A DNA stretch of 64,000 bases from Brachycybe producta (taxonomy: Eukaryota; Arthropoda; Diplopoda; Playtdesmida; Andrognathidae). The stretch spans positions 2,380,903-2,444,902 of the forward strand of contig JAUPFP010000016.1 of NCBI GenBank assembly GCA_036925085.1, given 5' to 3'. Positions 21,072 to 31,558 of the stretch are shown here, in pieces. The position numbers and the translations under genes were made by a program. Position 1 is the stretch's first letter; each line of letters opens with the position of its first letter. A model generated the notes under the pieces. It did no database searches. It had not been told where the DNA came from and saw nothing but the letters and a program-made list of their open reading frames with translations.

Positions 21072-22073
21072 ATGGGACCCTGGAATTTCACACCTCGATG
21101 GGGAAGTCGGGAAACACAAGTATATAGCCAACGCCAGGCTGGTCACCAGCACTTCGGAAACAATTCTGGAAGAACAAGGATGTCACAGTGCAACGAAACA
21201 ACGGGAAGCCAGGACGATGCCATCCCTGACCCATCTACTAGGATGGACTCGGATGACACGACAACGCAGCAACTCGGCATCGAGGAAGTCGGGGACGACA
21301 CAGCGCGCGCCATTGACCTAACGACGTCAACTGCCTCGTCTCGCCATATCGCCGCAGCCTCAGCAACCCCCGTACTAACTTTGCCACAAGTGACACAACC
21401 TTTTCGCATACCGACAGTCACTACCAGGAGACTACCGGTATATCGACCGCTTCGTCAGGAAGCACGATGTGAAAGACTGCTAAATAATTGCTGGGCACTC
21501 TGGCAACGACAGGTGCGGCCCGCAAACACCTATTACATCGGTCACTATGACCTGATGGAGGGATTTCCGCGCCTCTACATACCGGAGGAAGGGCGCTACG
21601 TTGTAGGAATGTCATACTACCTGCAACTCTCTATGGCCGTCCTAATTCCGTCCACCCGGTACATCGAAATATACCAGTTTGCCGAGCAGCCCATCACTCC
21701 AGCATTGGGCGCCCTTCAGCAGGCTTTCTTTAACAGTCTCCTGGGAGTCCCACTTAACGGAGCATACAGCATTGCCCGAATGATCGTTTGGAGGACCCGC
21801 GCCACTTACCAGGCCGCCATCCTGTGGGACGCCGTTTACGGTGTCCTCACCGGGCAACCACCGGGCCGACTGATCGCCGCCGACGCCACCGTCCACCGAA
21901 GTTTCATGGAAAGTCTCCGGGGCTTCGACAACGGATGGATCGTCGCCGCCTGGGAATCCTATCATCCCTGGCTGCGGAGCCACCTCCTCCACTCACCGTC
22001 AGACCCCCTACAAGCACTTCACGGATATGTTTCTGCATGTACATGTGCATGCAATCAACCGACGTGGGTATAG
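21072..22073 (+). CDS. Element A ORF3, unknown protein, homologous to element B ORF3
   Basis: 333 residues from the first in-frame ATG (MGPWNFTPRW); a later ATG at 21180 is also possible. The N-terminal third is Ser/Thr/Gln-rich and looks disordered. The C-terminal ~190 residues form a folded-looking block: ERLLNNCWALWQRQVR, TYYIGHYDLMEGFPRL, EGRYVVGMSYYLQ, AAILWDAVYGVL and WIVAAWESY. The same block ends element B's ORF3 at about 35-40% identity with the same motif order. There is no signal peptide, membrane segment, furin site or zinc finger, so it is not an obvious Env. Function is unknown; its presence in both members argues that it is not Gag or Pol but is needed by each element. Confidence 0.75.
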   Translation: MGPWNFTPRWGSRETQVYSQRQAGHQHFGNNSGRTRMSQCNETTGSQDDAIPDPSTRMDSDDTTTQQLGIEEVGDDTARAIDLTTSTASSRHIAAASATPVLTLPQVTQPFRIPTVTTRRLPVYRPLRQEARCERLLNNCWALWQRQVRPANTYYIGHYDLMEGFPRLYIPEEGRYVVGMSYYLQLSMAVLIPSTRYIEIYQFAEQPITPALGALQQAFFNSLLGVPLNGAYSIARMIVWRTRATYQAAILWDAVYGVLTGQPPGRLIAADATVHRSFMESLRGFDNGWIVAAWESYHPWLRSHLLHSPSDPLQALHGYVSACTCACNQPTWV

Positions 22074-22091
22074 ATTAGAAAACCGTGTGGT

Positions 22092-22218
22092 CACCGCCCA
22101 TTGCGGTGGTGAGCTCGAAAAATATAAAAAAAAAAAAGAAAAGAATTCTGTTATAACTGCTTTATGTATAAATAAGTATTTCTTGTAAATTTCCATAGGA
22201 ACTCGCCACCCAGCGAGT
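22092..22218 (+). other. Element A 3' hairpins with covarying stems
   Basis: CACCGC-ccatt-GCGGTG (22092-22108) is followed by an A-rich run, then ACTCGC-caccca-GCGAGT (22201-22218). Element B has hairpins at the same places with different but still paired bases: TGCCACCC/GGGTGGCA, and GCTCGC/GCGAGC with an A-T to G-C pair change. This looks like conserved 3' RNA structure. Confidence 0.65.
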
Positions 22219-22247
22219 ATTAATTGTGTTTGCCTTTTTATTTTCAG

Positions 22248-22313
22248 AATTTGCATTTTTAAGGGCGCTGACACTTCGGTGCCAGTGCCTTTCCATAACC
22301 ACCTCTGTACACG
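22248..22313 (+). other. Possible 3' mini-exon with conserved splice sites
   Basis: A pyrimidine tract ending ttttcag (to 22247) precedes a 66-nt segment that ends at GTAAGT (22314-22319). Element B has the same arrangement (36329-36396, minus). No acceptor between the donor and the 3' LTR was identified. Confidence 0.4.
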
Positions 22314-22412
22314 GTAAGTCCTCAGCCACCCATGTCTCCCCGCTGCGTAACTTGAAAACCTTCCACCCTTGGCTGGAGTACGAGGACGTACTCCAAGCAA
22401 AGTTGGAGGGTA

Positions 22413-23100
22413 TGTAACACCCTGTAAATCGTGATCCCGCCAAAACCATAGCCTGGGGGGTAAACAACTCTCAACCGTCCCTCCCTCCTCTCTGACTCAC
22501 CTTTCTGACTCATGCCCAAGTGGCGGATTGATACGTAAAGGACCATGGTCACTTGGACCTGGTTACACCTCGCAGGTGTACACAGGTCCAAGGTATAAAA
22601 GGACCATGTTCCTCTTTGTTCCTCAGTTCTTTCCTTTGCCTGTTTTTGCGATACATTCCAAATCATGGGCCTGAGGATTTCCAGTTAGTATTTTACTATT
22701 CACCCTTGTATCTGTACTTCTTACAAGGAATGAATAAAAGTGTTGTAATAAGAAGTAGCGTTGTCTCTATGTCTTTATGCTAATAACTTCTCTTCAGAGG
22801 CCGGAGGTTTCATAGGGCAGGAGCTATACGATTCTCAGCAGCTACAACATCTTCTCTAGTCGGAATACCGATGGAGAAGATGTATATCAGCATCAACCGG
22901 AAGAGAGAGAGATGGCCGCCACTCTCCTGCATTGATTTCACCCCCATGCAGAAGAGTGACTACAATCTATCTCCATCCAGCTCTCTCTACAGCTCGGATC
23001 TTCTCTGTGCAGGTGCCATACTGCTCAGAGAAGAAACGAAAAGTAGAAAATGTCATCTAAAGGTTGGTAATAAAATATTGGTTGATGTCAAAAGCTCACA
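22413..23100 (+). repeat. 3' LTR of element A
   Basis: 688 bp, apparently identical to 13032-13719. It is preceded by the short purine-rich run GTTGGAGGGTA, the best candidate for the polypurine primer of plus-strand synthesis. It is followed by the target duplication acac. Confidence 0.95.
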
Positions 23101-24221
23101 ACACTTAAACGACATATGGCGCTTCTGGTAAAATTCCTTACAAAGTGAAATTCAGTGTGAATTTTTATTCAACATATGTGTTTCGTCCCTTAGGTCATAA
23201 CATGCAAACTAATTTGCTAACTAATTCATGGTGTTTCACATTGACTAGTGATTCTGTAAAATGACTTGTTTTTCCAATTTAGCAGTCAAACACAGATCAT
23301 CATCCACCATTCTGCCTAAGAGCTAAAAAGAAAAGATAAAAAAAGTACAAGAGGAGTTTTCCAAAATGGATTCCAAACAACAACAACAACACTCGAGATA
23401 ATATTTTGGCCCACCATGGGTCTACTTAAAGACAAGCAGAAACATATATATATATATATAAGAATGTTAAGTATTTCTTGCAAACAGAAACATTTAACTA
23501 ATAAACAACCGACACCTTCTTCAACTAACTAAAACATCCATTAAGATAACAAGACAAGCAGCCTCATTCCCGAAAAAATAAGACTGTGGTATGACAGTAA
23601 ATTGTCATATCTAGCTCATGTCCTTGTAACAGCTCACAAGCATTGTCATCATCATAAGGTATGACTATGAATGTCAGTTTTATAACTTGAGACCCCAAGA
23701 TCTTCACATTTTGTCTCTTATTTCTCTCTAAAATCGAAAAACAATCTAATTTACAGATCAATATTCTACATTATTATAAATGTTAGTTGTGTTCAAGTCA
23801 TGTTCGCAGCCATCGAGTCCTGTTCCAAAGGAACACAAACTCTCCAAGATTTTTTTTAAAAAAAATTCCCTACAACAAGTAAATTGAAAACTCCACTTCA
23901 TCTGAAGAAATTGAATTTTAGCTCTCACACTGCGTTTGTCTTTAGTTGCAAATACAAATTGACGCTAAAAAAAGATGCAGACAATTGATTTTTGATGAAA
24001 ATATAACAAGATCCTTTTTATATGCATGTATTTTAAGATAACATTATGCAGGTTGTCACAAGAGGATCATAAACCTATCAAGACGTTTTCTAAAGCTAAA
24101 ATATATGAAAGTCACAAGAGAACAACATAATAAAAACCTGGTTACTCATCGTTTGTGTAACTAACATCATGATGAAATTGAAACTGTTTTAGAAACTAGA
24201 AGGGTAATTCAATCACTTAAG

Positions 24222-24354
24222 GGTATTTTAAAGTTGAAATCTTTCAAAATAAACTTTTTAAGTTGGATTGAAATTAATCCAACTTTAAGCAGACGATTTT
24301 TTTTAAACCTTTGTCTAAAAAAGTTTATTTTGAAAGATATCAATATGAAGATAC
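24222..24354. mobile_element. Fold-back MITE, family of 51285-51420
   Basis: The arms contain CTTTCAAAATAAACTTTTT and its complement around an inner hairpin (AAGTTGGATT to its complement, about 24260-24285). The outer arms are mutated. A better-preserved relative lies at 51285-51420. Confidence 0.65.
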
Positions 24355-24530
24355 ATAATATGAAGTGAGTCCAGCTATACTGTATTATTCTAGCTTCTAA
24401 CACACTTTCAATTTCTCCTTAGTGTAATGTTGCTCCGGAAACGCAGAATAATCACAGATCGAAAATAAGAGCTGTCCTTTAAGAATACAAGTAAATCATT
24501 TATTTTGTGCGTGTAGCATTAGATGGCGCC

Positions 24531-24716
24531 ACTAGCCCTCCTCCCGTATAAATGGACTGACACTCTTCAACTCTGACTCACCTACTTTTTTTTCTGGGTA
24601 AGTTTGTCACGTGCTGACGATTAAGGTTGTTTTTACGCTTTTTGAGCTAAAAGACATTAGATTTCAGCTAATTGGCGAGTGTAGTTTGCCACCTATGGAG
24701 GCTGCAGGCGCCATCT
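24531..24716 (+). repeat. Dispersed repeat with AGATGGCGCC ends, copy 1
   Basis: Starts AGATGGCGCC and ends GGCGCCATCT, 186 bp. Similarity to the inverted copy at 60873-61133 continues on both sides of these ends (for example cattTATTTTGT upstream and AAGTATTTTTCTA downstream), so the GGCGCC boxes may be internal motifs of a larger, roughly 280-340-bp repeat. Confidence 0.6.
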
Positions 24717-25030
24717 ACCTTGCATTTACACAAGTATTTTTCTATGAAGCCCACTTAAACATCTTAGGTCTTTTTTTTCAATAAAAAAAGACAAAAGCAA
24801 CAAAATCGTGTAGCGTTTTTTGGCTTTCAAAGTTAGGTAAAATATAAAACTATATGTTTTCTTTTATTATGATAAATGTCAGTTGCAACAGGTGTTGCAT
24901 ATTATATGAAAACAGGAAACACAAAGAAAGACACAAAACACATTTGTTCAAAACCCAACGGATACCTAATGGATTTTTTTAAAAAAAAATAATATTGAAG
25001 GGCTGTTGAATGAAAATTTTTCTGTCTTAA

Positions 25031-25929
25031 GAGCCTAGATCCACGTCCATCTTGTTGTTTTGAGCAGACGACAACGAGACAAATGAGTGTTCTTATATGG
25101 TGTTACTAAAACTGAAAGAAATCGCTTCACAATCGCTCAATTCAAATACAGTAAAGTGTAAAATGTAATAAAAAGTATTGTTCTTCACGTGCTCGATTTA
25201 TATAATTTTTGAAAAGGTCCTTCTATTTTTAAACAAGGTTCAAAGTCGTTCGTTTTTTTAACCCCATGTTAAATCCCATTGGATCAAAAACCGTCCCACA
25301 AACATTTGAAAAACTCTCGTTAAAACTGATTTAGAACAATAACAAAATAATTAGCACATACATTCATGTATTGGCTTCACGATGTTTCCTTTTTATAAAT
25401 TTTGAAAAGGTCCTTCTATTTTTTAATAACGTTTAAAATCGTACGTTTTTAAACTCCATGTTAAGTCCCATAGGACTAAAACACCGTCCAACAAAAGATA
25501 AGAGAACTCTGATTAAAAATGATTTAGAGCAATCAGAAAAATTAGCACGTACTTACATGTGTTTATTGCCTTCAGGATTATTCCTTTTTCTAAATTTTAA
25601 AAGGGCTTTCTATTTTTAAATAACAATTAAAATCTTACGTTTTTTTAACTCCATGTTAATTCCCATAGGACCAAAAAACCGTCACCCAAACATTTGAAGA
25701 ACTCCCGTTAAAACAACTCAGAACAATAACAAAATAATTATTACGTGCATTAATCTACTGGCTTCACAATGTTTTCTTTTTAGAAGGTTAGCACGCGAAA
25801 TTATTTTTCTATTAATTATTATGTGACTTCGAACCGGGAGAAAAAACGTTAAAAAACCGTTTTTCAGTCAACAACGATCGCAGCGCCTACATTCGGAGAA
25901 ATTTTGAACTAAACGATGTATCTAGCCTC
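25031..25929 (+). mobile_element. TTAA-flanked non-autonomous element, copy 1 (899 bp)
   Basis: The ends GAGCCTAGATCCACG and (complement) GAGGCTAGATACATC form short inverted repeats. The target is TTAA (25027-25030) on the left and ttca, one base changed, on the right. The interior has three units of about 190 bp that begin near 25.21, 25.40 and 25.60 kb, each with aaaaGG[TG]C[CT]TTCTATTTTT. A same-length copy lies at 57584-58482. TTAA targets suggest piggyBac-type mobilisation. Confidence 0.75.
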
Positions 25930-27405
25930 TTCAAAGAAAAACGACCCTGACAAGAGAAAAACAAAAACCCAACAAACTCGTAAACAAGTTTTCTGCAAGA
26001 CTCGTATTTTTTTTTTTTTTCTGTTTCTAGATCTAAAAAAAAATGTAATCAAGTCACCATTAATGATGAAAAATAAAAGTAAAATTAAAAAAAAACTTCA
26101 ACTCGTGATTTCTAAATATTTCTAACTGCCAATTAGTGGAATAAAGAGGAAAACTTTCTTGACTTTCATAACATGCATTCATTTATGATGAATTTAAGAT
26201 TATGAAAAAGCTAACGAGTTACTATTATTAATATAATAAACGTGGGAAAGTAACACAATAACCTCATTTTTATGAACTTTCCTTGAATTTTCAACATATT
26301 TTTAAAAAAAAAATTATTTCAAAACTCAATAAAACCTATTGCTATTAAGTAAATCTGGTTTTATAATATTAATATTATATACAAACGTGTAATGCATCTC
26401 CCAATAAGTGCAGAAGTTACCTACAGGACAATTCAAACTAAATCAATAATATCGGTATGGATATTGATAGCTGTATCGATCACAATTTTGATATTTCAAT
26501 TAGCGCGTAAGTTCTAAGTTGGTTCGGACCTAAAGTCAGGTGTCAAGTTTCGTATGCCTAATGTTGATGTTGATTCAATTTTTAAAAATTGTCAAGCCCC
26601 AGCCATAATTATTCGAACTCAGAACCTTTCAAGTTACTAACCTATGGTCGTATTATTAATGATTGCTTAGTCAAAGGTAAAGCTAAACTCATCGACTATT
26701 ACAGGAAACTTTCTATGAAATGTTGATAAGTTGAGCACAACCTTTGAATTAGCCATAATTAAGAATACGACCCCCTAAAGCTGATAGCAAATACGGGAGC
26801 AATTTTTCCTCAACGCGCTTCTTGCACTGACTGAATTTAAGGGCGGCAACATTAGAATATAGCACCAGTTGAATTTGTAACTTAATTTTGACATCACATT
26901 CAACTAAACCAGTAATTTTTATTCAGCATGTTGCTTATTTAACTATGAGCAATTATATTGATTTCAATTATATGCACAGATGATGGTCATGTTTCTGCAA
27001 TCTGCACAAATCATGAAGTAGGCCTATTCTTGTTACTTCAACTTACCGCCTGAATCGATTCCAGGCCAATCCAAGTATTGTCACACTTGTTGCCTGAAAG
27101 TAATTGCTTTCAAATTTCAACTGATGTCCATGTGTTGCAAGCAACAGTGAAACTTCACAATCAGCCATTGCAAGCAGCAATTTGAGGGAACTGCTGTATC
27201 CTAAGACATTTGCTACTACTGCCTTAGCCACTGAATTACCATGATGTTATTGTATTTTTTTTGGTTCATTACAGAAAAGTACTCTGCTAGCAGCCCAATA
27301 GGCCTATGGCAGAGAAACATAAAAGTCCAAGTGCAGCATTAAGCACTGTCAAGCAACAACATCATACATGCACATATATATAAAAAAAAAATTAATATAC
27401 AATTG

Positions 27406-27666
27406 TCAATCCCACAAAACAAAATTATCCCCATTCACCACTTCCTCAGGAAGAGAGTTCCATTGTCTTATAACTCTAGGGGGAAAAAAAAGACCAGTAA
27501 TATGAATCTGTCCTAGGAAAAATCCCCCTAATTTTCCTAGTGTGGTACATACTCGTACATATTCGAAATATTCTGAATAACGATTGATCTTTTTTATATT
27601 ATAAACATGGCATTTATCTTCGTTAAATCTTAGTGCAGCTAAGTTTTTACGGTTTGAAAAGCTCAA
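27406..27666 (-). pseudogene. LINE (CR1/jockey-type) reverse transcriptase relic
   Basis: The frame contains LRFNEDKCHVYNI, typical of the late palm/thumb part of non-LTR RT, then FFPPRVIRQWNSLPEEVVN, the signature of the C-terminal end of CR1/jockey-like RT proteins. The region normally between them is mostly deleted and nothing upstream is open, so this is a short decayed fragment. Confidence 0.75.
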
Positions 27667-29633
27667 CCATCATTGTCCATCGAATATACTCCAATATTAA
27701 ATACACCAAAAAAAAAAATCTACAGGAAATTTCTGTTTCCCATGGTTCGAGGCACAATGAATATGAGTTTCATCAAAAAAAAAATAACCTAATACCAACA
27801 AAAAAAAACGCTCAAAAGGAAATGAATTTTGAAGCTTACCATCTGTCCATGTAAATATAATACTGTACATCGCGACTCCTATATACAGTTTTCTTTTTGT
27901 ATGTATAAGGATTAGATGCAACAAAAAATACATAAGAAAAAATTCATAAAAGACAGCATGGATAATACATTTTTACCATACAGGCCTACTGTATATACAG
28001 TCTAAAAAAACTTAATAGAAAATTTTAATAACTGTGCTAGGAGGACTAACGGGAGAAAAAAAAATGAAAAAGATGCAATCTTCTTGAATGACAAAGTGTG
28101 AAATCAAACAAGTTACATAATCATGTTTTCCCAAAGTGGCAAGAAACCGTGAAATTAAATATAAAAAAAACCTGATGCTTTTTTTCTCTGTCTCAATGAT
28201 CAATCTGATGATTGATGGAAAAACATTCTTTTAGCTCACAAATGAGTGAAATGAAAACTGGTTTTCAAAAATCAAATGAAGAAATTTCAAATTTCCACAC
28301 AAAAAAAATGTCTAAAAAAACCTGAAATTTACATTCATATAATTTATAACCCAGTTTAGATTCACAAAAATTGTAAATTTTTAAGAAGATAACACAAAAA
28401 CCCACTCACAACTTTTTGAATCTTTATGTGTTAAAAACCTGTTTTTGGTTTTCAAACACAGGTTTTTCTTAGGCTCAGATCAAAAAACTACTTTTGTAGA
28501 CCTGTTTTTTTTTTCGGGGGGGGATTAGTTTTCATCTGACGAAGAAGTAAACAAACCCTTTGTTTTTTTATTGCACGTTACAATTTTTAAATATTTTTTC
28601 TTTGTTTAGACGTTTAAGATGGTTGAACAGTCATTTATAATACGTATGGTAATTATGCATAAAATAAGCGTAAACTTTTCTTTTTTCAGAAGATATTTTA
28701 AGGAAGATCTTTAACTTATGATAGAAACTTAGAATAGTAGATAAATATGATAAAAATATTTTCATGGCGATCTCTTTTAAAGTAAACTTTTTACGCCAAT
28801 TTTTGAAAATGATAAAAAAAAAGAATTTTATAGACCATAAAAAAATGAAAATACTTTAAACATTTCTAGCTAAATTTCTTAGTTTCTAACAAATTTTGAA
28901 ATTTTTCATAAAATTAAAACTGCTTCTTTTGTCTGTCTAATGAATGGTTTCATATTATATGAAAAATCATTTTCAAATCGTCTATCAATTACTGTAAATT
29001 CTGTAATTAAATTACTCAATCGACTAATTAGTAATTCAAAATATTACTTTTGAAACTTTGTAAATTGTAATTGTAATTAATTTCCCTTTTCTTTAAATTT
29101 TTTCTTCTTCAAATTACTATTGTTTTCGTGTTTTTGTTCTAAAACTACTAGCTAATTATTTCTAATTAACAGTGATTACTGTCAAATAACGTTGGGATAA
29201 TGAGTAAATGTAATTGATAAGTAATTATGTAATGATGTAATTATTAAGGTGGCTTCATAGATATTCATTTTGTTTTTGTCTCCTCAGACGGCGCCACTGT
29301 AGCGGCTAATGCTATGCTTTGATAAAGTTTAGCATACTTTTAAAAGTATACAGCCATAACTCTTTAAACTTTGCTAAACTTTGGCAAAGCTAAACTTGAT
29401 TATAATATTATTGAAGAAAGCTAAACTTTAAAACTACCCAACGAGTCAACGACTCACAACAGAAAAAGCTCAGCTTTTAACTTTTAGCAACGTTTTAAGT
29501 GAAAGCTATTGCTAAAGTCATCAATATTAAACTTTCCATCAAAAGTTCATGATATTAGCACTAGCATTGACTTAGCAATTACTCTGAATATGACCATAAT
29601 AAGATATATAAGTGTTTTAAACTTGATTCATAC

Positions 29634-29813
29634 CCTTGTACCTTCCTCTTGAATAATTCCATAACCATGAATATAACGTTTCTGTAAAATCCACACATAA
29701 TCCAATAATTTCAAAACATGCGAAGCACAAGCATTGACCACTTGCACCTGAGGGTTACTCCATGCTTGACCCCAAGAGCTCGAACTCGAAGTGGTCGTAC
29801 TATGATGTCCCAT
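29634..29813 (-). CDS. Probable first coding exon (60 codons), possibly of the RhoGEF gene
   Basis: ATG in a good context (aacaATGG) opens MGHHSTTTSSSSSWGQAW, continues through ACASHVLKLLDYVWILQK and ends EEGTR before a GTATGA donor, in phase 0. The next minus-strand exon with a phase-0 acceptor is the RhoGEF exon at 7663, so joining the two is possible and would place element A in the intron. A short upstream ORF (ATG TCT GTC TAA) ends just before the start. I did not recognise the protein segment; it could belong to another gene. Confidence 0.5.
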
Positions 29814-31432
29814 TGTTCCTTAGACAGACATCTTTATAATATTCAATTTTCAACTGACAAATTTGTCCTAATCCGCTTTCAAACGTTACAAAAGGACAAA
29901 CTACATTCATCCCCAAAGTGGCAACATAAAGTGGCCGACTGTTTCCAACTTTCCAGTGCTTTCCACACACACAACAAATCTTAAAACAGGTTTTCAACAG
30001 CAAAAAAAAAAAAACTTCCACCACGCTTTCCAATTAGTTAAAATCTTCGGAGGGAGAAAGAAAAAGTTGTTACTGTGTAACTTACAACATGAAAATGGTC
30101 CTAAGAAGGCAGAAAATAACTGAAAAATCCATGGCCAAAAAAACAAACAAACCCAAAAAAAAAAGTTTTAGAAAATTCCGCCAACAAATGAGTCCATATT
30201 TAACTAAACATGACTCATAGATGAAAATTTAAAAAAACAAAAATCCAATTTGGCAATTTCCATGTTTCATCCATTGAGAGCTTTTAAAGTGAATGGAAGA
30301 AGGCTCACCACCACCAACCAAATTGGCGTCAAGTGAAAAGTTGTGGTGCGTGTGTGTTCTTGAAGTATAGAAAGTACATAAAAAAATAAGCAAGAGTCAG
30401 TCGGTCTCGGTTGGTGTTCCAAAGAAAAAAAGTGGAAGACTGAACAGTGAACACACAAGTTAACTGAAAGAAAAATTAAGTGAGAGTTTCAACTCATGTC
30501 CCAGTTATTCCCCTAACTGAACAAACTCCTCTACAAGAATATCTTAAGAAATGCTCCAGGGAAGAAAAGAAAAGTTTTAACATTGAAAAACCACTTTCAC
30601 CTTTTATGACGAGGACTGGACATACCACTTTTGAAAATAAAGTGCTTGAACTTCCTTGCATGAACTTTTAAGAGATGTAAAGTTTTGAGCTGTTGCTGTT
30701 CTAGCTCTTTTAGTTTTTTCAGACCTTTCCTTCCATTTAAAAAAAATGATAATGAAATTTCAAGAACTATAAAAAATGAAACACGAGAAAGAGAACCAAA
30801 ATGCAACAGATGTACCTGATTAAAAGAGAAAAAATACATTGAAGTTTAAAGAGAAAACGGTTATTTGAAACTTGAAAGTTTTCCATCTGGACGCCACTGA
30901 CCCATGAATTTACCCTCAACACGCGACTCTTTATTCATAAAAACGAATAAGTACCCACAAGAAGAAGAAAGAAAAAAAAAAGCTAACTCTGAAAAAATGA
31001 GGGGTGGGGGTTTGGAGTGTGTCTAGTTGTGAGTTCCAGACTCTGAGAAACTCCAGTACATTATTCACGAACACAACACCTCCTACAACCTAAACTTAAC
31101 CCTCCTCCGGTCCACATTCACCATCCCTGAGGGCACTTTAAAAAATAACCATCACACAAAGAAATGTTGAGGATATTTTTTTTAGAAAAAAAAAGGAAAC
31201 ATCTGCAGCTTTCGGAACCCTCCATCATGTCCATGCCACTTTTCAGTTTAAGATGCATAGATTATGTAATTTGGTAGGGTGAGAACCTGAAAGAACTTTC
31301 AACCATCAATAAACCTTAATATACCTGATAAAAAATGTAGTACAACTTAAAACCGGGGTCACACTACACGACAAATCGTAATACAATGCAGCTGCACAAC
31401 ATGTGTGGTGTGCAACCTGAAAATGTTAAGCT

Positions 31433-31558
31433 TAGCTCCTATCACACAAGCAACTTTTAATGCAATAAAACTTGCTATTCAATTTCTTATGAGATATGCG
31501 TCTGTTGTTGTTTTATTGTATGTGAGTTTAATAAAAAGTTGCTTGTGTGATAGGGCTA
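31433..31558. mobile_element. TA-flanked MITE, 126 bp
   Basis: The inverted ends are tagctcctatcacacaag... and its complement ...cttgtgtgatagggcta, about 25 bp each with one mismatch. Both ends include a TA, as expected for Tc1/mariner-type insertion. Confidence 0.65.

Larger units (their letters stand above)
13032..23100 (+). mobile_element. LTR retrotransposon element A (Pol-bearing, lacks capsid/zinc knuckle)
   Basis: A 10,069-bp Ty3/gypsy-type element bounded by two 688-bp LTRs that appear identical. It is flanked by a perfect 4-bp duplication, ACAC (13028-13031 and 23101-23104). Order: LTR, tRNA-Ala-type primer-binding site (13722-13740), a 2.3-kb leader with tandem repeats and hairpins, ORF1 (16039-20727; protease, RT, RNase H, integrase), ORF3 (21072-22073), a structured 3' region, LTR. 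There is no capsid domain and no CCHC knuckle, so it should need Gag in trans. Identical LTRs and an uninterrupted ORF1 point to a very recent insertion. It lies antisense to the RhoGEF gene and would sit in its first intron if the 29.6-kb exon belongs to that gene. Confidence 0.95.
23101..29633. other. Intron/intergenic DNA between element A and the 29.6-kb exon
   Basis: No coding exon supported. It holds a TA microsatellite (about 23448-23461), a fold-back MITE (24222-24354), the GGCGCC-ended repeat (24531-24716), an 899-bp TTAA element (25031-25929) and a LINE relic (27406-27666). The rest is AT-rich and shows nothing recognisable. Confidence 0.5.

Noticed and set aside
21072-22073. ORF3 as a retroviral-type envelope
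   Set aside because: Position fits env, but there is no signal peptide, membrane anchor or cleavage site in either copy.
30597-30839. Minus-strand ORF with a KLKELEQQQLK stretch
   Set aside because: No matching splice sites or start context, and A-rich composition explains the Lys/Gln/Leu run.
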